Below, one piece after another: positions 1-7,205 of a DNA stretch of 8,439 bases. The notes beneath the pieces were generated by a model. That model had not been told where the DNA came from and searched no databases. It was given only the letters and a program-made list of their open reading frames with translations. Location: the NCBI GenBank assembly GCA_002408105.1, contig DHQM01000043.1:565-9003 (forward strand), given 5' to 3'. The DNA is from Gammaproteobacteria bacterium UBA5338. Lineage in GTDB: Bacteria; Pseudomonadota; Gammaproteobacteria; Pseudomonadales; UBA5862. Position 1 is the stretch's first letter, and each line of letters starts with the position of its first letter. A program made the position numbers and the translations under genes.

Positions 1-1
1 C

Positions 2-109
<108 letters not shown>

Positions 110-198
110 ACCCATACCGTCTCCCAGGATCAAGCAAGGTTCGTTGGCCTGGTACGCCGGTCTCGAACTTTGCCTTGGGGTGTCATCGGAGAGCAGTC

Positions 199-1671
199 AT
201 GAGCGATCTGACCAAAGAAGAAATGGAAGCGCTGATTCAGGAAGTCATCGAGGTATATCCTGAAAAGGCGCTCAAAAGCCGCAAGAAACACCTGGCTATC
301 AACGATCCGGGGCTGGATCAGTCACAGAATTGCATCACCGCGAACAAGAAGTCCGATCCGGGATTGATGACGATTCGAGGTTGCGCATACGCTGGATCGA
401 AAGGCGTGGTGTGGGGCCCGGTCAAAGACATGATCCACATTTCCCATGGCCCTGTCGGTTGCGGGCAGTACTCCCGCGCCGGACGGCGCAACTACTACAT
501 CGGAACCACGGGTGTGAACACCTTCGTGACGATGAACTTCACCTCGGACTTTCAAGAGCGTGACATAGTGTTTGGGGGTGACAAAAAGCTCGACAAGCTG
601 ATCGACGAGATCGAGACACTGTTCCCGCTCAACAAAGGCATCACCGTACAATCCGAATGCCCGATTGGGCTGATCGGTGACGACATCGAGGCGGTGTCCA
701 AGAAAAAGAAAGAGGAAATCGGCAAGACCGTGGTGCCCGTGCGCTGTGAAGGGTTCCGGGGTGTGTCCCAGTCGCTGGGCCATCACATCGCCAACGACTC
801 GGTGCGGGATTGGGTGTTGTCGGCGCGTGACGATGACGACAGCTTTGCCACCACCGATTACGACGTGGCGATTATCGGCGACTACAACATCGGTGGGATA
901 GCATGGTCGTCCCGCATTTTGCTTGAGGAGATGGGTCTGCGGGTGGTCGCGCAATGGTCTGGGGATGGAACCCTCGCGGAGATGGAGTTGACACCGAAGG
1001 TGAAGCTGAACCTGGTGCATTGCTACCGTTCCATGAACTACATCTCGCGCCACATGGAAGAGAAGTACGCGATCCCTTGGATGGAGTACAACTTTTTCGG
1101 CCCGACCAAAACGGTTGAATCACTGCGGAAAATTGCCGCGCGCTTCGACGCAAGCATTCAAGAAAAGTGCGAGGCCGTGATTGCCAAGTACCAACCTGAG
1201 TGGGAAGCGGTGATCGACCGGTACCGACCGCGTCTGGAGGGCAAGCGGGTCATGCTATACGTGGGTGGGCTGCGACCGAGGCATGTCATTGGCGCGTACG
1301 AGGACCTCGGCATGGAGGTCATCGGAACGGGCTACGAATTCGGCCACAGCGATGACTATGACCGGACCTTGAAAGAAATGGGTGACGCCACCCTGTTGTA
1401 CGACGACGTGACCGGCTACGAGTTTGAAGAGTTCGTGAAGCGCCTGAAGCCCGATTTGATCGGGTCTGGCATCAAGGAAAAGTACATCTTCCAGAAAATG
1501 GGAGTTCCGTTCCGGCAAATGCATTCCTGGGACTATTCGGGCCCATACCATGGGTTCGATGGCTTCGCGATCTTCGCGAAAGACATGGACATGACGCTGA
1601 ACAACCCATGCTGGTCAAAGCTTGAAGCCCCATGGCGTCAGGCCGGAGCCAAAACAACCGTTGCAGCCTGA
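199..1671 (+). CDS. nifD: Nitrogenase MoFe protein alpha chain
   Basis: This is the alpha subunit of the cytoplasmic alpha2-beta2 MoFe protein, which holds FeMo-co and reduces N2 to ammonia. From ATG 199 it is 490 residues (A. vinelandii about 492), and key positions fall at identical numbers: P-cluster cysteines 62, 88 and 154; FeMo-co ligands Cys275 and His442; active-site Val70, Arg96, Gln191, His195, Arg359 and Phe381. The motif [20 protein letters not shown] spans residues 80-99. An in-frame TTG at 175 is possible, but ATG 199 has GGAGAG at 188-193 with 5 nt spacing and gives the family N-terminus. It lies 89 bp after nifH in the nifHDK operon. I see no disruption or missing residue. Confidence 0.98.
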   Translation: MSDLTKEEMEALIQEVIEVYPEKALKSRKKHLAINDPGLDQSQNCITANKKSDPGLMTIRGCAYAGSKGVVWGPVKDMIHISHGPVGCGQYSRAGRRNYYIGTTGVNTFVTMNFTSDFQERDIVFGGDKKLDKLIDEIETLFPLNKGITVQSECPIGLIGDDIEAVSKKKKEEIGKTVVPVRCEGFRGVSQSLGHHIANDSVRDWVLSARDDDDSFATTDYDVAIIGDYNIGGIAWSSRILLEEMGLRVVAQWSGDGTLAEMELTPKVKLNLVHCYRSMNYISRHMEEKYAIPWMEYNFFGPTKTVESLRKIAARFDASIQEKCEAVIAKYQPEWEAVIDRYRPRLEGKRVMLYVGGLRPRHVIGAYEDLGMEVIGTGYEFGHSDDYDRTLKEMGDATLLYDDVTGYEFEEFVKRLKPDLIGSGIKEKYIFQKMGVPFRQMHSWDYSGPYHGFDGFAIFAKDMDMTLNNPCWSKLEAPWRQAGAKTTVAA

Positions 1672-1757
1672 GACGCGAGTCCAGGTATTGCATCCATTGT
1701 CTAGCGCTATCAGAACCCGTCTGTCCACAGATTGGTGGCGCGGGTGGAGGTATTGCC

Positions 1758-3329
1758 ATGAGCCAGCAAGTCGAAGACATCAAACTGAGTTATCCCTTGT
1801 TTCGCGACGCCGATTACCGGGAGATGCTCGCCCGCAAGCGAGACCAGTTCGAAGAAAAACACGCGCAAGAGAAAATCGATGAAGCCTTTGAGTGGACGAC
1901 CACCAAGCAATATCAGGAACTCAACTTCAAGCGTGAGGCATTGACTGTAAATCCGGCCAAAGCCTGCCAGCCACTGGGGGCGGTTCTCTGTGCATTGGGC
2001 TTCTCAAAGACGATGCCCTATGTGCATGGAAGTCAGGGCTGCGTCGCGTACTTTCGCACCTACTTCAACCGCCACTTCAAAGAGCCAATCGCGTGCGTTT
2101 CAGACTCCATGACTGAAGACGCTGCGGTTTTTGGTGGGCAGAAAAACATGTTCGATGGCCTTGAAAACTGTAAAAAAGTCTACGAGCCCGACATGATCGC
2201 CGTCTCCACGACCTGTATGGCGGAGGTGATCGGCGACGACCTGAATGCCTTCATCGGCAACGCGAGAAAGGAAGGCCACATTCCCGAGGACTTTCCTGTT
2301 CCCTTTGCCCACACGCCGAGCTTCGTTGGCTCACACGTCACTGGCTGGGACAACATGTTCGAAGGCATCGCCCGGTACTTCACACTGAACCACATGGAAG
2401 AAAAATCAGTCGGCTCATCCGGAAAGCTCAACATCGTTCCGGGGTTTGAAACCTATCTCGGAAACTTCCGGGTCATCAAGCGCATGCTGGGTGAGATGGG
2501 AATCGGGTTTAATTTTCTCTCCGACCCCGAAGAGGTACTCGACACGCCGGCCAATGGTCACTACCAAATGTACGCCGGTGGCACCACGCGGGAGCAGATT
2601 GAAGATGCGCCCAACGCGATCAGTACCCTGCTGTTGCAACCCTGGCAACTGCAAAAAACCAAAAAGTTTGCAGTAGGCACCTGGAAGCACGAGGTCCCGA
2701 ACCTCGATATTCCCATGGGACTCGAATGGACCGATGCCTTCTTGATGAAGGCGAGTGAACTGACCGGGCAGTCGATCCCGGACAGTCTGGAAAAGGAGCG
2801 CGGTCGCTTGGTCGACATGATGACCGATTCCCACACCTGGCTGCACGGAAAACGCTATGCGCTTTGGGGCGACCCGGACTTTGTCATGGGAATGAGCAAG
2901 TTCCTGCTCGAGCTGGGAGCAGAACCGACTCACATCCTGGCCAACAACGCCAACAAGCGGTGGCGCAAAGCCATGGAAGCCATGCTCGCGGCGTCGCCTT
3001 ATGGCGCCAACAGCACAGTCCATATCGGCAAGGACCTGTGGCACATGCGGTCGCTGGTGTTCACCGACAAGCCGGACTTCATGATCGGGAATTCGTACGG
3101 GAAGTTCATTCAAAGGGACACGCTGACCAAGGGTCCAGAGCACGAGGTACCACTGCTGCGCATCGGATTCCCGATCTTTGATCGCCACCACCTGCACCGG
3201 CAGACAACGCTCGGGTACGAGGGCGCCATGCAGATTCTCACCACCTTGGTCAACGCAGTTCTGGAGGAACTGGACCGAGACACCCGTGGGATGCAGACCA
3301 CCGACTACAACTACGATCTGATTCGTTGA
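1758..3329 (+). CDS. nifK: Nitrogenase MoFe protein beta chain
   Basis: This is the beta subunit of the MoFe protein; together with NifD it holds the P-cluster that relays electrons to FeMo-co. The product is 523 residues, the A. vinelandii length. P-cluster ligands Cys70, Cys95 and Cys153 and the redox-switch Ser188 are all at the canonical numbers. Glu109, Asp353 and Asp357, which form the inter-subunit metal site (the Fe16/Ca site in crystal structures), are also present. The N-terminal extension of about 60 residues before the first cysteine marks a group I enzyme. The frame is open upstream to 1632, overlapping nifD, but ATG 1758 has GGAGG at 1746-1750 with 7 nt spacing and gives the usual MSQQVEDIK start. 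The 86-bp nifD-nifK gap contains a 9-bp direct repeat AGGTATTGC (1683-1691 and 1748-1756), the second copy overlapping the ribosome-binding site. Confidence 0.98.
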   Translation: MSQQVEDIKLSYPLFRDADYREMLARKRDQFEEKHAQEKIDEAFEWTTTKQYQELNFKREALTVNPAKACQPLGAVLCALGFSKTMPYVHGSQGCVAYFRTYFNRHFKEPIACVSDSMTEDAAVFGGQKNMFDGLENCKKVYEPDMIAVSTTCMAEVIGDDLNAFIGNARKEGHIPEDFPVPFAHTPSFVGSHVTGWDNMFEGIARYFTLNHMEEKSVGSSGKLNIVPGFETYLGNFRVIKRMLGEMGIGFNFLSDPEEVLDTPANGHYQMYAGGTTREQIEDAPNAISTLLLQPWQLQKTKKFAVGTWKHEVPNLDIPMGLEWTDAFLMKASELTGQSIPDSLEKERGRLVDMMTDSHTWLHGKRYALWGDPDFVMGMSKFLLELGAEPTHILANNANKRWRKAMEAMLAASPYGANSTVHIGKDLWHMRSLVFTDKPDFMIGNSYGKFIQRDTLTKGPEHEVPLLRIGFPIFDRHHLHRQTTLGYEGAMQILTTLVNAVLEELDRDTRGMQTTDYNYDLIR

Positions 3330-3347
3330 GCCGGGGATGCGCCCGTG

Positions 3348-3403
3348 TGGTGGTCCACCATTGCCTCAGGCGATCCCTTGAGCTGACCCATTTAAAAAAT
3401 GGG
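3348..3403 (+). repeat. Two short inverted repeats after nifK
   Basis: Two small hairpins lie in the nifK-nifT gap. The first is TGGTGG-T-CCACCA at 3348-3360, a perfect 13-bp palindrome around a central T; as RNA it would form a 5-bp stem with a GTC loop. The second is CCCATTT-AAA-AAATGGG at 3387-3403, a 7-bp stem with a 3-nt loop. Neither is followed by a T-run. With the terminator at 3417-3441 they make three tandem hairpins. Such structures could protect the 3' end of nifHDK mRNA from exonucleases; that role is inferred. Confidence 0.55.
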
Positions 3404-3416
3404 CTTGAAGATCTGC

Positions 3417-3441
3417 GCGGCCTTCGGGCCGCCTCTTTTTT
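3417..3441 (+). terminator. Intrinsic (rho-independent) terminator between nifK and nifT
   Basis: A perfect 6-bp GC stem (GCGGCC 3417-3422, GGCCGC 3427-3432) closes a TTCG loop, the extra-stable C(UUCG)G tetraloop in RNA. It is followed by CCTC and then six T (3436-3441). The T-run ends immediately before the nifT ribosome-binding site GGAG (3442-3445). This fits termination or attenuation of the nifHDK transcript, keeping nifT expression below that of the structural genes. The 3-nt offset before the T-run may make it leaky. Confidence 0.75.
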
Positions 3442-3453
3442 GGAGTTGGTCTC

Positions 3454-3675
3454 ATGCCGAAGGTGATGATTCGAAAGAATGCCAACGGTGAGCTCACCTG
3501 CTACATCGCCAAGAAAGACCTGGAAGCGGCAGTGGTGTCCATCGAACACGACCGCTCGGACTGCTGGGGTGGTGAATTGACGCTCTCCGACGGCAGTGTG
3601 TACTACCTCGAACCGCTGTCTGTGCCACCCGAGCTGCCGATCACCCTGCGTGCGCGTAGGCCAAACCCGGCCTGA
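3454..3675 (+). CDS. nifT: NifT/FixU family protein
   Basis: This is a 73-residue protein of the NifT/FixU family, a small conserved companion of nifHDK. Its function is unknown; in species where it has been tested, loss has little effect on nitrogen fixation. Family signs are the start MPKVMIRKNANGELTCYIAKKDLE, a central WGGELTLSDGSVYYLEP stretch at about 43-59, and a Pro-rich end (residues 62-73). The start ATG 3454 follows GGAG at 3442-3445 with 8 nt spacing. I see no NifA site or -24/-12 promoter in the 124 bp between nifK and this gene, so it probably depends on readthrough of the terminator just upstream. No nifY-like gene follows it, unlike the nifHDKTYENX order of Azotobacter. Confidence 0.93.
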   Translation: MPKVMIRKNANGELTCYIAKKDLEAAVVSIEHDRSDCWGGELTLSDGSVYYLEPLSVPPELPITLRARRPNPA

Positions 3676-3689
3676 ACGGGGTTTGGCCT
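3658..3689 (+). repeat. 11-bp inverted repeat across the nifT stop codon
   Basis: AGGCCAAACCC (3658-3668) and GGGTTTGGCCT (3679-3689) are perfect reverse complements separated by a 10-nt loop. The nifT stop codon TGA (3673-3675) lies in the loop. No T-run follows, so it is not a classic intrinsic terminator. It may act as a 3' stabilising stem or a weak terminator separating nifT from the nifE promoter region. Confidence 0.6.
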
Positions 3690-3696
3690 GTATAGC

Positions 3697-3708
3697 GTCA
3701 CCGGTGAC
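3697..3708. repeat. Perfect 12-bp palindrome GTCACCGGTGAC
   Basis: GTCACCGGTGAC reads identically on both strands and sits in the nifT-nifE gap, about 50 bp upstream of the NifA site. It could be half of a stem or a dimeric regulator site, but I do not recognise it as the operator of a named regulator. Confidence 0.35.
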
Positions 3709-3759
3709 TGCCTCGGTGGTGTCGGGGGGCGCTGTCGATGTGACATCAATGCTGTCAAT

Positions 3760-3775
3760 TGTCAGCTTTGAGACA
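3760..3775 (+). promoter_or_regulatory. NifA upstream activator sequence (UAS) for nifE
   Basis: TGTCAGCTTTGAGACA matches the NifA binding consensus TGT-N10-ACA exactly. Its centre lies about 80 bp upstream of the transcription start predicted from the -24/-12 element, a normal distance for NifA bound to a UAS and looped onto sigma54 RNA polymerase. The preceding GCTG-TCAATTGT-CAGC near-palindrome (3751-3766) overlaps its left half-site. Confidence 0.82.
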
Positions 3776-3802
3776 CCCCCGGTCTTCGCGTGTTTCCAGA
3801 AT

Positions 3803-3815
3803 TATCAATCAATTG
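3803..3815 (+). promoter_or_regulatory. IHF binding site between UAS and nifE promoter
   Basis: TATCAATCAATTG matches the IHF consensus WATCAA-N4-TTR at every defined position. It lies between the NifA site and the sigma54 promoter, where IHF is known to bend DNA in nif promoters so that NifA can touch the polymerase. It sits in an A/T-rich patch within otherwise GC-rich DNA. Confidence 0.75.
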
Positions 3816-3820
3816 GGGTT

Positions 3821-3836
3821 CGGCATATGGGTTGCA
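3821..3836 (+). promoter_or_regulatory. Sigma54 (RpoN) -24/-12 promoter of nifE
   Basis: CGGCATATGGGTTGCA contains the invariant GG (3822-3823), exactly 10 bases, then the invariant GC (3834-3835). It matches 9 of the 12 defined positions of TGGCACG-N4-TTGCW, including the whole TTGCA -12 element. Transcription should start near 3847, giving a leader of about 44 nt before nifE. An inverted repeat ACGCC-ATT-GGCGT (3837-3849) covers the predicted start point, and GGTGC/GCACC (3850-3854, 3865-3869) could form a small leader hairpin. Confidence 0.85.
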
Positions 3837-3890
3837 ACGCCATTGGCGTGGTGCAGGCGGATGGGCACCGGATGAAATGGAGGTTCTGTG

Positions 3891-5282
3891 ATGAAGGCGC
3901 ATGAAATAGCGGCTCTGCTTGACGAGCCCGCATGTGGACACAACAAGAAGTCGAAGTCCGGTTGCGCCAAACCCAAGCCTGGCGCAACCGACGGTGGCTG
4001 TGCCTTTGATGGTGCACAAATCGCGCTGTTGCCTGTTGCGGACGTTGCCCACATCGTCCACGGACCGATCGCCTGTGCCGGCAGTTCATGGGACAACAGA
4101 GGCACCCGATCCAGTGGAGCGGACCTGTACCGCATTGGCATGACCACCGACATGAACGAGCCGGACATCGTGATGGGACGGGGAGAAAAGCGCCTGTTTC
4201 ATGCCATCAAAGAGGCAGTACAGCGCTACAGCCCACCGGCCGTGTTCGTCTACAACACCTGTGTTCCGGCCCTGATTGGCGATGACGTTGAAGCGGTCTG
4301 TCGGGCGGCTCAGGAATGCGTGGGCGTGCCTGTTGTTCCGATTGACGCTGCCGGATTCTATGGCACCAAGAACCTCGGCAACCGCATTGCGGGCGACGCA
4401 ATGATGCGCCACGTGGTCGGAACCCGAGACCCGGAGCCGATTCCACCGGCGGCTGAACGGCCGGATATTCGGGTGCGTTCAATCAACCTCATTGGAGAGT
4501 ACAACATTGCCGGAGAGTTCTGGCATGTCCTGCCTCTGCTCGATGAACTCGGGTTGCGAGTGCTTTGCACTCTGTCGGGAGACGCTCGGTTTCGCCACGT
4601 GCAGACCATGCACCGCGCCGAGGTCAGCATGGTGGTTTGCTCCAAGGCCATGCTCAACGTTGCCCGTGGGTTGGAGGAACGTTATCGGATTCCATGGTTC
4701 GAAGGGAGCTTCTACGGGATTACCGACACCTCCCAAGCGCTTCGGGACTTCGCCGTGTGTCTTGAGGACGCCGACTTGGCGACGCGCACCGAGGCACTGA
4801 TTGCGCGGGAGGAAGCCCGAGCCAACGCCACATTGGCCCGGTGGCGGCCACAACTGGAAGGAAAGCGCGTGCTCTTGTACACCGGAGGGGTCAAGTCATG
4901 GTCCGTGGTCTCGGCGCTGCAGGACCTTGGCATGCAGGTTGTGGCGACCGGCACCAAGAAATCCACGGAAGAAGACAAGGCCCGCATCCGTGAGCTGATG
5001 GGCGATGACGTAAAGATGCTAGATGGTGCGAGCCCAAAAATACTGATTGAAACCATTAACGAGTACGGTGCAGATCTGCTGATCGCGGGCGGGCGCAACA
5101 TGTACACCGCACTTAAGGCACGAATCCCGTTTCTCGACATCAACCAGGAGCGCGACTTCGGCTACGCCGGATACAGCGGCATGGAGGAACTCGCCCGCCA
5201 GATTGCCGCGACCATCAACAGCCCCGTCTGGCAACGGGTGCGCAGCCCCTTACCCTGGGGCGAGGACGGGGTAGCCGCATGA
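3891..5282 (+). CDS. nifE: FeMo-co assembly scaffold protein NifE
   Basis: NifE pairs with NifN in an alpha2-beta2 scaffold homologous to NifDK, on which the NifB-derived L-cluster is matured with Mo and homocitrate to FeMo-co before transfer to apo-NifDK. The product is 463 residues. O-cluster ligands Cys37, Cys62 and Cys124 and the cofactor-site Cys250 are at the A. vinelandii positions. Asn418 stands where NifD has His442, as expected for a scaffold that must release the cluster. The N-terminus is Cys/Lys rich ([12 protein letters not shown], 14-25). ATG 3891 is preferred because GGAGG (3879-3883) is 7 nt upstream; the GTG at 3888 is only 4 nt away. It is the first gene after the NifA/IHF/sigma54 promoter, and its stop overlaps the nifN start (ATGA). 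Confidence 0.97.
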   Translation: MKAHEIAALLDEPACGHNKKSKSGCAKPKPGATDGGCAFDGAQIALLPVADVAHIVHGPIACAGSSWDNRGTRSSGADLYRIGMTTDMNEPDIVMGRGEKRLFHAIKEAVQRYSPPAVFVYNTCVPALIGDDVEAVCRAAQECVGVPVVPIDAAGFYGTKNLGNRIAGDAMMRHVVGTRDPEPIPPAAERPDIRVRSINLIGEYNIAGEFWHVLPLLDELGLRVLCTLSGDARFRHVQTMHRAEVSMVVCSKAMLNVARGLEERYRIPWFEGSFYGITDTSQALRDFAVCLEDADLATRTEALIAREEARANATLARWRPQLEGKRVLLYTGGVKSWSVVSALQDLGMQVVATGTKKSTEEDKARIRELMGDDVKMLDGASPKILIETINEYGADLLIAGGRNMYTALKARIPFLDINQERDFGYAGYSGMEELARQIAATINSPVWQRVRSPLPWGEDGVAA

Positions 5283-6667
5283 GTGAGGCCAGAAGGCGCA
5301 CCAAGGCATTGTCGGTGAGCCCCGTCAAAACGAGTCAGACGAGCGGGGCAGCGCATGCCTTCATGGGGATTCGGGGCGCCACCCCGTTGATGCATGGTTC
5401 CCAGGGGTGTACCGCGTTCAGCAAGGTGTTTTTTGTGCGGCACTTTCGCGAGCCCGTGCCGCTGCAGACCACGGCCATGGACCAGGTCAGCGCCGTCATG
5501 GGAGCCGACGACAACCTTGTCGAAGCGGTTCGGGTGATCTGCGAGAAGCACCAGCCGGAGCTCGTTGGCGTGGTGACCACTGGCCTTGCAGAGATCCAGG
5601 GGTCGGACTTGCGCAGCGGTCTGGCTCGTTTTCGCACTGAGCATCCCGAATGCGCCGACACAGCTGTGGTGCTGGTGAGTTCCCCTGATTTCTCCGGCTG
5701 CTTTCAAAGCGGATTCGCCCTTGCTGTGGCGGCGATGGTGCAGGCCCTGGTGCCTCCAACCGAAGGCGCCGAGGTCGCTGCGCCGAAGCGTGTCAATGTG
5801 TTGTGCGGGGCGGGCCTTACCCCGGGTGACCTCGACTTCATTTCCGAGTCGATAGAGAGTTTCGGGCTGGAACCGATGTTGCTGCCGGATCTGGGCACGT
5901 CCTTGGATGGCCATCTGGACGACGCCCTGTTCTCTCCCTTGACCACCGGGCGGCAGTCGGTTGCAAGGGTTCGTCAGATGGGGGCGAGTCGCGCAACCCT
6001 GGTGGTGGGGGAGAGCATGGCCGTCGCTGCGGACCTGCTGAAACAGCGCACCGGCGTTGTCGATCACCGCTTCGGGCATCTGCTTGGCCTCTCCGAGGTG
6101 GACCGCTGGTTTCAAACCCTCAGTCGAATCAGCGGCCAGCCGGTCGGGGCGCGTTGGCAGCGTCAGCGTAGCCAGTACCTCGACGCACTGCTCGACACCC
6201 ACTTTGCACTGAGCACAGCGCGGCTCGCTGTTGCCGGCGATGCGGATGTTCTGCTCGGGCTCAACCGACTGTTCGCCGACGTCGGAAGCGAGGTGGTCGC
6301 AGCGGTCGTGCCCGCGCGCAGCCCTGGCCTTGAGGGTATTCGACGCCATGGGTTGCAGGTGGGCGACCTTGAGGACCTTGAGTCCATGGCGCGATCCGAG
6401 CGTGCCCAGCTGCTGATCACCAACAGCCATGGTGTGGAGTCTGCACGCCGGCTCGACCTGCCCCTGCTGCGCTGTGGCTTCCCGCTCTACGACACCCTGG
6501 GTGGGTTTCGTCGGTGCTGGCTCGGGTACCAGGGAAGCCAGCAGGCACTCTTTGATGCAGCCAATCTGGTCCTCGCCGAGCACGTTGAAATTGGTGCCTA
6601 CCGCTCCGTGTACGAGCCACTGGGTGATTCCGCCAGCGAGCCCCTGGCCGCTCAGGATCGGCCGTGA
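5279..6667 (+). CDS. nifN: FeMo-co assembly scaffold protein NifN
   Basis: This is the beta-like partner of NifE in the FeMo-co maturation scaffold. The product is 462 residues, close to the usual length of about 460. The GSQGC motif at 40-44 supplies Cys44, the fourth O-cluster ligand. Other family motifs are [12 protein letters not shown] (99-110), SSPDFSG (134-140), NSHG (382-385) and a C-terminal [12 protein letters not shown]. It lacks the long NifK N-terminal extension, which separates it from nifK. ATG 5279 overlaps the nifE stop and GTG 6664 of nifX overlaps its own stop, so nifE, nifN and nifX are probably translationally coupled. Translation gives NifN without interruption. Confidence 0.96.
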   Translation: MSEARRRTKALSVSPVKTSQTSGAAHAFMGIRGATPLMHGSQGCTAFSKVFFVRHFREPVPLQTTAMDQVSAVMGADDNLVEAVRVICEKHQPELVGVVTTGLAEIQGSDLRSGLARFRTEHPECADTAVVLVSSPDFSGCFQSGFALAVAAMVQALVPPTEGAEVAAPKRVNVLCGAGLTPGDLDFISESIESFGLEPMLLPDLGTSLDGHLDDALFSPLTTGRQSVARVRQMGASRATLVVGESMAVAADLLKQRTGVVDHRFGHLLGLSEVDRWFQTLSRISGQPVGARWQRQRSQYLDALLDTHFALSTARLAVAGDADVLLGLNRLFADVGSEVVAAVVPARSPGLEGIRRHGLQVGDLEDLESMARSERAQLLITNSHGVESARRLDLPLLRCGFPLYDTLGGFRRCWLGYQGSQQALFDAANLVLAEHVEIGAYRSVYEPLGDSASEPLAAQDRP

Positions 6668-7143
6668 GCCCGATTCGGCGCAGTTTGCAACTGGTGGATT
6701 CGCTTTCGAATCTGGGGCGCATCAAGGTCGGATTCGCCACCAGTGACCGCGTGCATGTCGATCAGCATTTCGGCTCGGCCGTTTCTCTGGTCGCCTTCAG
6801 TCTGGATGCCGAGGGGGCGCAGTTGGTGTCCATTGGGCAATTTGGAGAACTCGCGGAAGATGGCAACGAAGGCAAGCTTGCCGCCAAGCTTCAATGGCTG
6901 CGCGGCTGCGTCGCGGTCTACTGCTGCGCCTGCGGCGGATCGGCAGTCCGCCAACTGCTTTCCGCGGGGGTTCGGCCACTCAAAGTGTCGAGTGGAACGC
7001 GCATCGATACTCAGGTTGCCGAGTTGGTCGAGGTCGTGCGGACTGGCCCCACTGGGTGGATTGCCCAGGCCCTGCAAGCCCAACAACGTGTCGACGACAC
7101 CAGTCGCTTTGCGGCCCTTGGTGAAGAAGCTTGGGAGGAATGA
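6664..7143 (+). CDS. nifX: FeMo-co precursor carrier NifX
   Basis: NifX is a small cytoplasmic protein of the dinitrogenase iron-molybdenum cofactor binding family that holds NifB-co or later precursors and exchanges them with NifEN. The product is 159 residues (A. vinelandii about 158). Family landmarks are KVGFATSDRVHVDQHFGSA (21-39), FGELAEDGNEGKLAAK (60-75), GCVAVYC (81-87) and SAVRQLLSAGVRPLKVSSG (93-111). The GTG start overlaps the nifN stop as GTGA, and AGGA at 6654-6657 could serve as a weak ribosome-binding site 6 nt upstream. Residues 82-90 carry four cysteines (82, 87, 88, 90), which looks richer than usual in this region. Confidence 0.94.
   Translation: MSPIRRSLQLVDSLSNLGRIKVGFATSDRVHVDQHFGSAVSLVAFSLDAEGAQLVSIGQFGELAEDGNEGKLAAKLQWLRGCVAVYCCACGGSAVRQLLSAGVRPLKVSSGTRIDTQVAELVEVVRTGPTGWIAQALQAQQRVDDTSRFAALGEEAWEE
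7134..7138 (+). promoter_or_regulatory. Possible ribosome-binding site for an upstream DUF269 start
   Basis: GGAGG inside the last codons of nifX is 7 nt before ATG 7146, which is in frame with the DUF269 gene and would add 20 residues. A second in-frame ATG at 7140 overlaps the nifX stop but is only 1 nt from this GGAGG. It competes with the downstream signal at 7192-7198. Confidence 0.35.
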
Positions 7144-7191
7144 CCATGGTGCACCTCCGTCCCACGCAGCCAACCACCATCTCACCACATC

Positions 7192-7198
7192 AGGAGAG
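7192..7198 (+). promoter_or_regulatory. Ribosome-binding site of the DUF269 gene
   Basis: AGGAGAG lies 7 nt upstream of ATG 7206. I use it to set the start because the product then has the normal family length and the conserved part begins soon after. Confidence 0.6.
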
Positions 7199-7205
7199 TC
7201 AGACC

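Noticed and set aside
124..152. CCAGG/CCTGG arms in the nifH-nifD gap as a processing stem-loop
   Set aside because: The stem is only 5 bp with a 19-nt loop. A stem here is known in some nifHDK transcripts, but this one is too weak to claim.
175..198. TTG 175 as the nifD start
   Set aside because: ATG 199 has a proper Shine-Dalgarno and gives residue numbering identical to well-studied NifD proteins.
1632..1757. Extended nifK starting inside nifD
   Set aside because: The added residues are unlike any NifK N-terminus, and ATG 1758 has GGAGG at ideal spacing.
2415..3197. A 260-codon minus-strand frame opposite nifK
   Set aside because: It is antisense to highly conserved nifK, with no domain or start signal; it is explained by codon bias of the real gene.
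3349..3365. Possible -24/-12 promoter upstream of nifT (GG...GC after nifK)
   Set aside because: Spacing between the GG and GC pairs is 9 or 12 rather than the required 10, and no NifA site accompanies it.
3596..3904. A 102-codon + frame running from nifT through the nifE promoter
   Set aside because: It crosses the stem-loop, NifA, IHF and sigma54 elements, has no ribosome-binding site and no family resemblance.
5162..6583. A 473-codon open frame on the minus strand opposite nifN and the end of nifE
   Set aside because: It lies fully antisense to well-supported nifE/nifN coding sequence, has no recognisable domain and has the Gln/His/Arg-rich composition typical of shadows in GC-rich DNA.
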